Positions 10,211 through 20,753 of a stretch of 64,000 bases of DNA are shown one piece after another. The position numbers were made by a program, and so were the translations under genes. Source of the stretch: Rhabditoides inermis (Eukaryota > Nematoda > Chromadorea > Rhabditida > Rhabditidae); contig CAWZYM010000242.1 of the NCBI GenBank assembly GCA_963966185.1, positions 662,001 through 726,000 on the forward strand, written 5' to 3'. The notes below the pieces were generated by a model, which was given only the letters and a program-made list of their open reading frames with translations, was not told where the DNA came from and made no database searches. Position 1 is the stretch's first letter. Every line of letters begins with the position of its first letter.

Positions 10211-12464
10211 CATGGTAATGGGAGGAGTTCAACGTACTCTTGGAGTACTCGGATCTACGGGAGAGCTTCGGAGCCTTGAATTGGCTGTTCTTCACTTGGA
10301 TCTTCTTCCTCCTTCCTGATTGCGACTTGACGCTCTTCTGAGACAAAGTAGCGGGAAGTTTACCGCGACTCTCTGTAATTAGATACATGATATGACCTTC
10401 ATTGAAGGAATGTACCCACTCTTGGATTTCTTAGAGTGTTGCTGATTGTATAGTCTAGTGCGGACAGACTTGGAACCCTTTCCTGACACTGTCTGGCGCT
10501 CGCTGCGCGACTGCTGCCCTAACAACATAATCAGAAATGAATTAAAAAAGGATACACACTCTTCTTGTTCTGTTTGGAACGAACTTTCTGTGACATGTGC
10601 GGTGCAGTACGGCGACTCCCTGCAACTCATCTATAAAAAAATATTCAAAAAACATTTACTCGTGGACTTGGACGTGGCTGTCTGGCTGTGTGATGGCATC
10701 TCCACATCTCGCTCGCTGCTCAGCTCGCTTCTAGTAGACACTCGCGATGACTTCTCCACACTCCTCTGGCTGTGCCCTGAAATCGCGCGACGACTCTCTG
10801 AAATGAATACAAGTTACTGTCAGTTGATGTGTGTATAGAGGGACTCACTCTGAGATCGCTTCGACTTGGCAGAACGCTCCGAGTGATAACGTCTATCGAT
10901 GGGACTCCTCGGATCGGGAAGAGACGACCAATTCACAGGGTGGTTGCTGATTTCAGAAGTGTTGATTCTTGCAGCCGTGAGGGACCGAGCGGGGGTATAC
11001 GCAGGGGACCTCGCACGGGTCTGAGAGAGGGAACGGTTTCTGGCACGACGTCCGCCGGTAGTACTTCGATTCTCCAGAGTATTGATTCTTGCAGCCACAG
11101 GAGACCGTACGCTGCTTTGCATGGGGGTCTGCATGCGGGTCTGTGCGGTGGTCTGTGTGGGAGTCTGTGTGGGGGTCCGAGAGCGAGGGCGGCTTCTGGC
11201 ACGACGTCCGATGGTAGCGTCGGTCGAGTTGACCGTACTTCGATTTTCCGGAGTATTGATTTTTGCAGCCACAGGAGACCGTGCGCTGCTTTGCATGGGG
11301 GTCTGCATGGGGGTCTGTGCGGGGGTCTGTGTGGGAGTCTGTGTGGGGGTCCGAGAGCGAGGGCGGCTTCTGGCACGACGTCCGATAGTAGCGTCGGTCG
11401 AGTTGACCGTACTTCGATTCTCCGGAGTATTGATCCTTGCAGCCACAGGAGACCGTGCGCTGCTTTGCATGGGGGTCTGCATGGGGGTCTGTGCGGGGGT
11501 CTGTGTGAGAGTCTGTGTGGGGGTCCGAGAGCGAGGGCGGCTCCTGGCACGACGTCCGATAGTAGCGTCGGTCGAGTTGATCTGATTACGATTCCGAGCA
11601 GTGGGATCAATAGAGCGTCGGCGGAAGAGAAAGTTGCCAGCAGGAAGAGGTGCTTCAGGTGAATTGCGGGCAGAGACACTGACTGAACGGGCGCGAGACG
11701 ACAGCGCAGACGACATGGCAGGACCACCGCGAAGAACACTCTCCACCACACTCAAATAGAACACGTGGTATTCGAGAGACCACGTTCCCCTACCTTTTCT
11801 TGTCCGCCTCCACTTTGTCCATTTCGCTCTTGTCCTGTGTGGATCGACCGAGCTCTGAGAAGGGTTCTCCCACGCTGTAGCCTCTCTTTTCTCTGTCACC
11901 CACCTGGCCTTTCAGCAAGCACCTTCTCGATCAGCTCGTTCGTCATCGCGTCCTTCATGATTTCGGTGGTGGCAGTGCGACACTAACACATACAAACTAC
12001 AAAAAACAAAACACAAAACACAATATCCCCTACCATAGAACACTGTGGCTTGGCAGGCTTCTGGGTGTCTACCCACGTGTACTCGCAAGATGTGCAGAAG
12101 CGATGCATGCAGGGCATAAGCCTGAGGTATGATCATGGATTACTGTATCCTACAGTACTACAGTATCCCGTACTCACGCGATAGGCTTGTACATGACGTT
12201 CATGCATATGGCGCATTTGAGCAAATCTTGTAGGGCAGCGGAGAGAGCGGGGGAGGCGAGAGGGGGAGAGGGGAGGGCAGAGACGGAGGGGTCCGAGCCC
12301 GCGCGGGAACGCTGTCGAAGAATGTAGAGAGGGGGAGAGAGAGCGGATAGAAAGATGGGACCATTAAGAGAAAGAAAACGGACCTGAGTGTCGCCATTCG
12401 ATTTCTGATCAACAACGTCGCGAGTGGCAATGACAGCCGGTGCTCGAGAGAGCAGACCTCCCAT
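10104..12464 (-). CDS. CHFR-like RING-finger E3 ligase with TP-rich repeats (type R1, unit A)
   Basis: Eleven exons (12384-12464, 12178-12311, 12034-12121, 11904-11982, 11794-11854, 10849-11750, 10660-10797, 10560-10619, 10420-10518, 10238-10372, 10104-10150) join in frame to 607 residues. A complete C3HC4 RING lies at residues 60-102 (CAIC, PCMHRFC, SC, CSMC). It is followed by CRTATTEIMKDAMTNELIEK, which matches the segment after the RING of CHFR, a mitotic-checkpoint ubiquitin ligase; the FHA domain of CHFR is missing. Exon 6 (about residues 148-448) holds three 58-residue (174-bp) repeats with TPTQT and TPMQT strings, plus a diverged fourth. The C-terminal exons are Ser/Arg/Lys-rich, several opening with KSRR-like residues. 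Ubiquitin transfer is inferred from the RING; the TP sites could be kinase targets. Confidence 0.85.
10950..11590 (-). repeat. Coding 174-bp tandem repeats in R1 exon 6, unit A
   Basis: The landmark GCGTCGGTCGAGTTGA recurs about 174 bp apart (near 11217, 11391 and 11565), giving three close copies and a weaker fourth. Each copy encodes 58 residues: an RRARSRPRSR basic part, a TP-rich part and an SSARSPVAARINT part. The unit B array at about 18117-18757 has the same copy number with a few substitutions. Confidence 0.85.
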
Positions 12465-12542
12465 AAGAGAGGAAAGAGGAGGAAATGACAGTTCGCGAAT
12501 AAAAATTGTGCATTACATTGTCAAAATTTCTTCAGAGTCCGG

Positions 12543-13081
12543 ATGAGCGATCCGTACGCACACATCGTGCTTCAAATGACAAACTGCGTGTGCGAAAGCA
12601 GCCGCAAGACTTCCCATCAATGTACACGATGGTAACCGGGAAGTACTGCTGCGGACCCATGCCGAGAACTGTGGGACGATGGAGGTACCGTAGAGTACCG
12701 TATTGGTAAAGTTATATAGTATTGCCTATACTGTATCAAGTAGCATATGAAAATAGGATGTGATTGTGTTGTTGCAGCCGTTGTTCGTGTCCCCTGCCGG
12801 CTGCGCGTGCCGCCTGACGGGTGCTCCAGGTGTGGTGTGGTGTTGCGTTGGAGCGCAGTGTCGTCTGTGCGCGTCCGCTCATATGGAAGACGGACACACG
12901 CCAACTGACGCTCCGTGTCTTCAGCTCTCTCACACACCCACTCTCTTCAGGCAAGTTCGATCCACATGGCGCACTTGGACAAGGTGACGCTCACTCGGGT
13001 GGCTGCCTAGCTTCGATGCGAGAGGGCGCCGCATGCAGCAGGACGAGACAGTGTCTCCACAATCGGGACGAAGCCATATAG
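12543..13081 (+). CDS. Candidate small Cys-rich gene divergent from R1, unit A
   Basis: The + strand has an ATG at 12543 (MSDPYAHIVL, then a CVC motif), a possible exon after a TTGCAG acceptor near 12777, and a final exon after CTCTTCAG at 12952 that runs in frame to a TAG at 13079-13081. That last frame carries GGCLASM, AACSR and QCLHN. An AATAAA follows at 13147-13152. The gene would share a promoter of under 80 bp with R1. Against it: I could not find a single splice pattern that keeps all parts in frame, and unit A and B differ at non-silent sites here more than in neighbouring genes. Real gene, decayed gene or chance are all open. Confidence 0.25.
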
Positions 13082-13146
13082 TTTTTTATGTTGACAACTA
13101 GTGTATCATGATCTCCATCTCGTTCGATAATTGTAACATGGATGCA

Positions 13147-13152
13147 AATAAA
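13147..13152 (+). terminator. AATAAA polyadenylation signal
   Basis: An AATAAA lies 66 nt after the stop of the candidate Cys-rich + strand gene. Its presence is the best support that a + strand transcript ends here. Confidence 0.3.
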
Positions 13153-13590
13153 AACATCCGATCAAGTTGTGTGATTGGTGAACTCGGGGATTAGATTTGA
13201 ATATGTGCTTTGGCCGAGCACTGTTGGAAGTGATGGTTTTGAGTGAGTCGTACTCGCTGAGCGCTGGCTCCTCCTTTCTCCCTGCTTCCCATGTCGTCTC
13301 GGCCACTGTGCGTGTGGATGTGGTGGTGTAGTGGGACTGCCTCGATGAAATGACGTCGGCTGGCGAGATTGGCCGCAGCGAAAGCTGAAGGCGGCAGCGG
13401 CATAGCGTTCAGCTCTTCCCGTCGATTGCCCTTTAGGAAAATGGTGTCCCTGAAGCAATAGATTTATATCGTATTCACTTTTTCACTCACGCGTCAGATT
13501 ATTTATCGAGAAAGCATTTTGAAACGAACAATACCATTGGTAAAAGTAGTAAGTTGTAAGTGGTAAAGTGTAAGATGTGTGTGGCCGTGT

Positions 13591-14954
13591 CTATCGCCTG
13601 CCTCCGCCGCCCCCGCTTCTGCCGCCGCCGCCGGAGCGATGCGAACCAACCGACGCGCTGAGACTAACTGAAACATGAAACACAATGACACATTCCAACT
13701 CGACTCTCACTCACCGCTGCCACTGCTCCGTCCATTTTGCCTTCCCGCGGATCGATGCGACCTGCTGCCTGAAGTTATAGGTGATTACGGTATTCTACAG
13801 TACTACTCACCATTTCTCTGGCGTCCCGAAGCGGCCGAATGGGAACGCTGCGGCCCGTTGTCTGCAACGGGATATTGTAATGTACAGTATTCTGTGGTAC
13901 TCACTCGATGCGTTGTTCCTGTTGCGACGTCTGCGGCGGCGGCGGCGCGAGTTGGTGGATTGGGAGGCGGCAGTGCTGACAGACACTGAGCCACTCCTCT
14001 GCGAGCGGACAGATCCCACACTGCCGCCGCCGGGCAAACCGACTGACGCGCTGCGGGCAGGGCGGTCTGGAAAGAGTTCAGAGTTCCAACATGCAATCAA
14101 TCACAACGATATGTCGATATCATAATCACTACGGTCTGCAACGTGTTGCTGCATTTTCCTCTGCCTGACTCACTGTTGGTTGCCGAATGGTTCACTCCGC
14201 GGGTGCTACGGGGAGATATGGATCTCGCAGTGCGCACGGAAGTACGATCAGTGTACGGCGCGGGAGGGACAGAGAGGAAAGTGCCATCGTGGAGCCACAC
14301 GTCAGCTGGCACAGCCACGTCATCGACAGAACTGTCGAGGTTGGTGCGCAGAGAAGAGGCGGACAGGGCACGGCGCAGCGGACGACTGCAAGGGTACGGG
14401 GAACGCATTCATTGTCAGTCAGACGCTTCTCTTACGCGATGGCGCTGGCTTCGACAGCGTCCGCCGCGCGCCTATCTTCCTCGGAGCGAGCGAGACCTAT
14501 GCAATGCATAATCTTCTATCTCCCTCCCTCTCCACTCACCTGGAAACTCTATGAGGAAACTGTCGACGAGATCAGTGGTGAGAGCGTCCTTTCTGATCTC
14601 GGAAGTTACGGTGCGACACTAAAGATCTTTTTGCAAGAAGTAGAATGACTACGATGACTGACAAGGGAACAGATAGGAGGCCAAGCAGCGCGGGCCCACT
14701 GATCACCACAAGAGGCACAGAAGCGGTGCAGACACGGCAGAAGGCTAGAAGGTAGTACTGTATGTACAGTACTGGTTACTGTAGATACTCACATGACTGG
14801 GTTGTAGAGAATTTCCTTGCAGATGGCACACTTTATCATGTCTCGAATAGAGGCGGCGAGAGGAGAGAGGGTTGGCGGCGGCTCCACTGCCGTCTCAAGA
14901 GAAGAAGAATCGTCCGGGGACTGAAAGGGTGAAGCTGGGGAGGGGGAAATGAAA

Positions 14955-15008
<54 letters not shown>

Positions 15009-15076
15009 AAGAGGACCTGCGCCTCGTTCGGGTGGTTGTCAGGAGATTTGGATTCCTCCGAAGAACCAGCCATCAT
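13591..15076 (-). CDS. CHFR-like RING-finger E3 ligase (type R2, unit A)
   Basis: Ten exons (15017-15076, 14793-14920, 14663-14744, 14540-14618, 14436-14496, 14174-14385, 13905-14066, 13811-13861, 13715-13768, 13591-13667) give 321 residues. The C3HC4 RING is at 51-91 (CAIC, PCLHRFC, SC, CSLC), followed by CRTVTSEIRKDALTTDLVDS, the same post-RING segment as in R1 and CHFR. Exons 4 and 5 are 79 and 61 nt in both R1 and R2 and the intron phases match, so the two are paralogues. R2 lacks the TP repeats; its tail is Ser/Gly/Arg-rich, with a run of eight arginines and a closing poly-Gly stretch. No FHA domain is present. Confidence 0.83.
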
Positions 15077-15224
15077 GCTTGGAGATGAAAAGGAAATGAT
15101 CACATTCCACTGTCAGAAGCGCGTTCACTGTGTTTCAAGAACATTCTGCGACAAAGCCGTTTGAATATATTCAAATATGTACAAAAGAGTCGTGAACAGT
15201 TTATCGTAATGTACAGACACGTGT

Positions 15225-16154
15225 CTACTTGCGGTCGGGGCAGGGGCAGTACTCGGCGTCTCCTCCCTCCTTTCCGTCCTCCCCGGGGCCTCCGGGCTGT
15301 CCCGGCTCTCCAGCCAGTCCGTTGTTTCCGTCGCGTCCGGGGAATCCGGGCTGTCCCATCTCTCCCTCCTCGCCCTTCTCTCCCTCCTTTCCAGCCTCTC
15401 CGGGAGGTCCGGGACGTCCAGCCTGTCCGGGGCGTCCGGGCTGTCCAGGGGTGGCGACGGTTCCGGGGGCTCCGGGCCGCCCGGGTTTCCGTTGCGTCCA
15501 GGCTGTCCGGGATGTCCAGCATCTCCAGCGAGTCCGCGCTCTCCGGGGGTGCCGTTGTCTCCAGCAGGTCCGCGCTTTCCGTTCTGTCCGTCGCGTCCGG
15601 GGTGTCCGGGCTGTCCATCGGGTCCCTGCTCTCCGGGCTCTCCAGCCTCGCACTTGATGCATCCTCCGGGAAGGTCGTGGGTGACAGCCAGCACGATTCC
15701 GGGGGCTCCGGGCCTTCCGTCGTCTCCGTTGTCTCCATCGTGTCCCCTGTCTCCAGCAGGTCCGGGGGGTCCAGGAGGTCCGGCGGGGCATCCGCGCGAC
15801 TGTACTCCACAGTTGCACTGCTCGTGTCCAGCCTGGCGGGTCTTGCGAGATCCGAAGATGGTGGCGAAAGTAGGCGGCGCAGCAGAGTCTCCAGTGGGGT
15901 TCATGTGGTTGCGCAGCAGACGAGCCCACGTATCGTCAGCGATCACCTGATAACAAGTTAGTACACATCACAAGACAATGGATTACCTTGAACTCGTCCA
16001 TTCCCTGGTTGACCTCATCCTGAAGACTGTGGATGTCGTTGACGATGACAGCCACGGATACGAGAGAGGCGAGGATGACACAGAGGGATCCGGCCGATGC
16101 GAGGCCCACGAAGTAGCTCATACCGGACGAGATCACTCGATGGTGATGTGCCAT
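15225..16154 (-). pseudogene. Cuticle collagen, copy B, frameshifted
   Basis: Exons 15987-16154 and 15225-15946 mirror copy A, with the same N-terminal region, RKTR site and start of the Gly-X-Y region. Around 15471-15490 the sequence reads CTCCGGGCCGCCCGGGTTTCC, one base shorter than the matching part of copies A and C. The reading frame shifts there, so about 90 C-terminal residues, including the CPC tail, are lost and replaced by a non-collagen frame that stays open to about 15125. The DNA downstream of the shift still encodes the normal C terminus in the other frame. The change is recent, or it is a sequencing error in a GC-rich repeat. Confidence 0.75.
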
Positions 16155-16792
16155 CGTTGATTCCCATTTATATACGGAATCCGCTATAGGGTTATGAGAT
16201 GTGTGTGAGAAGAAGGCAACGGATCGCGCTGTAACAACACCCTTTTTGCAAGTCGATGTGCATGCGTGCGAATCTGTACCGTTAAAAAGTAGGTTTGGAC
16301 TGAAATGAACTTCTTACAGAATGTAGATTCCGGAAAAGACGTGTTGCGGACGTAAAATTGCAAAGAATATTTATTATACATACAAAAACCATAACTCACA
16401 TTTGTATTATAGTGCAATAGAAGGTGTTAGTGATAAATACCAGTTCTCTCGGCGCCAGCGCCAAATTTGCCGAATGGGATAGAGGCGAGGTAGGGAATAG
16501 CTGCACGCTCGGCCGCACTCTGCCGTCTACAGCGCCGCGGCCAATCTCTGTCAGTCGACGTCACTTCTTCGAGGAGGCCCCACTACACCACATTCGCACG
16601 CCGAGCGGCCGATACGGCAAGAGCGACAAGTATCAAGGAGGAGCCTGCGAGTACTACTCACTCCAAACCATCATTTACAGTTAGAGCAGTGCCCGGCCAA
16701 AGTACAACTTTCAAACAAAGCACAAATTCACCAATCACACAACTTGATCGGATGTTTTTTAGTGACATCCATCTTACAATTATCAAACGAGA

Positions 16793-17160
16793 TCATGATA
16801 GGCTAGTTGTCAAATTAAACGTCGTCGATGGATGGGCAGATGGATGGGCATTTCCGTCGTAGACCGGTATGATGTAGTAGCTGACAGACGCGTTGATGGA
16901 AGAGTGCTTGTTGGAGTGGAAGGCCGCCGTGTGAACACCATCAGCGAGCGCAAAGCCATGCGAAGGAGTGTCGATGGGACTGTGTCGGGACAGTAGATAG
17001 AGAGCCTCCTGAGTCCTGAGTGTGAGTCCCGCACAATCGTCCGCAGAAGGTCGTTCTTCGCGCGAGAGGAAGAGACAGGCTGTTACATGGTGGAGGCGGA
17101 GAGCCGGGCAAACAAATCCACCCCGATCAGAGAGAGAGAAACGAGGAGGAGGATGAACAT
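16793..17160 (-). CDS. Candidate small secreted protein, unit B
   Basis: This is the unit B copy of the 98-residue candidate at 9623-9990, with exons 17087-17160 and 16793-17015. I see no difference from unit A in this stretch, which shows how recent the duplication is but gives no evidence on coding status. Confidence 0.33.
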
Positions 17161-17273
17161 GCGAAACAATCACTTCTGGAAAGAATCAAGACTGACTGTG
17201 CGACGGATTTATACATTGCGAATTGTAAGTGATAAATATAAGTATAAGTGTAATTTGAATAAGCGAGTGTGCG

Positions 17274-17344
17274 TTATTTCTTGGCTTTCTTGGATTTCTT
17301 GGAGACACTGCGACGGCTCTCTGAAAGTATAGCAGTGATGGAGA

Positions 17345-17378
<34 letters not shown>

Positions 17379-19636
17379 CATGGTAATGGGAGGAGTTCAA
17401 CGTACTCTTGGAGTACTCGGATCTACGGGAGAGCTTCGGAGCCTTGAATTGGCTGTTCTTCACTTGGATCTTCTTCCTCCTTCCTGATTGCGACTTGACG
17501 CTCTTCTGAGACAAAGTAGCGGGAAGTTTACCGCGACTCTCTGTAATTAGATACATGATATGACCTTCATTGAAGGAATGTACCCACTCTTGGATTTCTT
17601 AGAGTGTTGCTGATTGTATAGTCTAGTGCGGACAGACTTGGAACCCTTTCCTGACACTGTCTGGCGCTCGCTGCGCGACTGCTGCCCTAACAACATAATC
17701 AGAAATGAATTAAAAAAGGATACACACTCTTCTTGTTCTGTTTGGAACGAACTTTCTGTGACATGTGCGGTGCAGTACGGCGACTCCCTGCAACTCATCT
17801 ATAAAAAATATTCAAAAAACATTTACTCGTGGACTTGGACGTGGCTGTCTGGCTGTGTGATGGCATCTCCACATCTCGCTCGCTGCTCAGCTCGCTTCTA
17901 GTAGACACTCGCGATGACTTCTCCACACTCCTCTGGCTGTGCCCTGAAATCGCGCGACGACTCTCTGAAATGAATACAAGTTACTGTCAGTTGATGTGTG
18001 TATAGAGGGACTCACTCTGAGATCGCTTCGACTTGGCAGAACGCTCCGAGTGATAACGTCTATCGATGGGACTCCTCGGATCGGGAAGAGACGACCAATT
18101 CACAGGGTGGTTGCTGATTTCAGAAGTGTTGATTCTTGCAGCCGTGAGGGACCGAGCGGGGGTATACGCAGGGGACCTCGCACGGGTCTGAGAGAGGGAA
18201 CGGTTTCTGGCACGACGTCCGCCGGTAGTACTTCGATTCTCCAGAGTATTGATTCTTGCAGCCACAGGAGACCGTACGCTGCTTTGCATGGGGGTCTGCA
18301 TGCGGGTCTGTGCGGTGGTCTGTGTGGGAGTCTGTGTGGGGGTCCGAGAGCGAGGGCGGCTCCTGGCACGACGTCCGATGGTAGCGTCGGTCGAGTTGAC
18401 CGTACTTCGATTCTTCGGAGTATTGATCCTTGCAGCCACAGGAGACCGTGCGCTGCTTTGCATGGGGGTCTGCATGGGGGTCTGTGCGGGGGTCTGTGTG
18501 GGAGTCTGTGTGGGGGTCCGAGAGCGAGGGCGGCTCCTGGCACGACGTCCGATGGTAGCGTCGGTCGAGTTGACCGTACTTCGATTCTCCGGAGTATTGA
18601 TCCTTGCAGCCACAGGAGACCGTGCGCTGCTTTGCATGGGGGTCTGCATGGGGGTCTGTGCGGGGGTCTGTGTGGGAGTCTGTGTGGGGGTCCGAGAGCG
18701 AGGGCGGCTCCTGGCACGACGTCCGATAGTAGCGTCGGTCGAGTTGATCTGATTACGATTCCGAGCCGTGGGATCAATAGAGCGGCGGCGGAAGAGAATG
18801 TTGTTAGCAGGAGGTGCTTCCGGCGCACGGCGGGCGGACACACTGACTGAACGGGCGCGAGACGACAGCGCAGACGACATGGCAGGACCACCGCGAAGAA
18901 CACTCTCCACCACACTCAAATAGAACACGTGGTATTCGAGAGACCACATTCTCCTACCTTTTCTTGTCCGCCTCCACTTTGTCCATTTCGCTCTTGTCCT
19001 GTGTGGATCGACCGAGCTCTGAGAAGGGTTCTCCCACGCTGTAGCCTCTCTTTTCTCTGTCACCCACCTGGCCTTTCAGCAAGCACCTTCTCGATCAGCT
19101 CGTTCGTCATCGCATCTTTCATGATTTCGGTGGTGGCAGTGCGACACTAACACATACAAACTACAAAAAAACAAAACACAAAACACAATATCCCCCACCA
19201 TAGAACACTGTGGCTTGGCAGGCTTCTGGGTGTCTACCCACGTGTACTCGCAAGATGTGCAGAAGCGATGCATGCAGGGCATAAGCCTGAGGTATGATCA
19301 TGGATTACTGTATCCTACAGTACTACAGTATCCCGTACTCACGCGATAGGCTTGTACATGACGCTCATGCATATGGCGCATTTGAGCAAATCTTGTAGGG
19401 CAGCGGAGAGAGCGGGGGAGGCGGGAGGGGGAGAGGGGAGGGCAGAGACGGAGGGGTCCGAGCCCGCGCGGGAACGCTATGGAAGAATGTAGAGAGGGAG
19501 GAGAGAGAGCGGATAGAAAGATGGGACCATTAAGAGAAAGAAAACGGACCTGAGTGTGAGTGTCGCCATTCGATTTCTGATCAACAACGTCGCGAGTGGC
19601 AATGACAGCCGGTGCTCGAGAGAGCAGACCTCCCAT
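17274..19636 (-). CDS. CHFR-like RING-finger E3 ligase (type R1, unit B)
   Basis: Eleven exons (19550-19636, 19343-19476, 19199-19286, 19068-19146, 18958-19018, 18016-18914, 17827-17964, 17728-17787, 17588-17686, 17406-17540, 17274-17320) give 608 residues. Against unit A, exon 1 has two extra residues (a TH insertion) and exon 6 is one codon shorter just upstream of LFRRRSID. Indels in coding sequence are multiples of three, while introns carry indels of other lengths. This suggests both copies are under selection or very young. The RING, post-RING segment and three 58-residue repeats are intact. Some splice sites differ harmlessly, for example the exon 2 acceptor is TAG rather than CAG. Confidence 0.85.
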
Positions 19637-19714
19637 AAGAGAGGAAAGAGGAGGAAATGACAGTTCGCGAATAAAAATTGTGCATTACATTGTCAAAATT
19701 TCTTCAGAGTCCGG

Positions 19715-20242
19715 ATGAGCGAACCGTACGCACACATCGTGCTTCAAATGACAAACTGCGTGTGCGAAAGCAGCCGCAAGACTTCCCATCAATGTACACG
19801 ATTGTAACCGGGAAGTACTGCTGCGGACCCATGCCGAGAACTGTGGGACGATGGAGGTACCGTAGAGTATCGTTTTGGTAAAGTTATATAGTATTGCCTA
19901 TACTGTATCAAGTAGAATATGGAAGTGTGATGTGATTGTGTTGTTGCAGCCGTTGTTCGTGTCCCCTGCCGGCTGCGCGTGCCGCCTGACGGGTGCTCCA
20001 GGTGTGGTGTGGTGTTGCGTTGGAGCGCAGTGTCGTCTGTGCGCGTCCGCTCAGATGAAAGACGGGCACATGCCAACTGACGCCCCGTGTCTTCAGCTCT
20101 CTCACACACCCACTCTCTTCAGGCGAGTTCGATCCACATGGCGCACTTGGACAAGGTGACGCTCACTCGGGTGGCTGCCTAGCTTCGATGCGAGAGGGCG
20201 CCGCATGCAGCAGGACGAGACAGTGTCTCCACAATCGGGACG
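19715..20242 (+). CDS. Candidate small Cys-rich gene, unit B
   Basis: This is the unit B counterpart of the candidate at 12543-13081. The start reads MSEPYAH. The last-exon frame runs past the unit A stop because TATAG has become TATAT, adding about three codons before the next stop. Several substitutions near 20050-20090 are non-silent in every frame I tried, so constraint is not evident. Confidence 0.2.
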
Positions 20243-20753
20243 AAGCCATATATTTTTTATGTTGACGACTGGTGTATCATGATCTCCATCTCGTTCGATA
20301 ATTGAAACATGGATGCAAATAAAAACATACGATCAAGTTGTGTGATTGGTGAACTCGGGGATTAGATTTGAATGTGTGCTTTGGCCGAGCACTGTGGAAA
20401 GTGATGGTTTTGAGTGAGTCGTACTCGCTGGCTCCTCCTTTCTCCCTGCTTCCCATGTCGTCTCGGCCACTGTGCGTGTGGATGTGGTGGTGTAGTGGGA
20501 CTGCCTCGATGAAATGACGTCGGCTGGCAGAAATTGGCCGCAGCGGAAGCTGAAGGCGGCAGCGGCATAGTGTTAAGCTATTCCCGTCGATGCCTATAGG
20601 AAAATGGTGTCCCTGACGCGATAGATTTATATCGTATTCACTTTTTCTCTCACGCGTCAGATTATTTATCGCGAAAGCATTTTGAAACGAACAATACCAT
20701 TGGTAAAAGTAGTAAGTTGTAAGTGGTAAAGTGTAAGATGTGTGTGGCCGTGT

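Noticed and set aside
10829..11662. Long + strand open frame (277 codons) opposite R1 exon 6, with similar frames at 11082-11585 and 17996-18850
   Set aside because: It is the antisense shadow of the 174-bp TP-rich repeats. The minus-strand frame has conserved domains and matching splice sites; this one is only a repeat-driven Cys/Gly translation.
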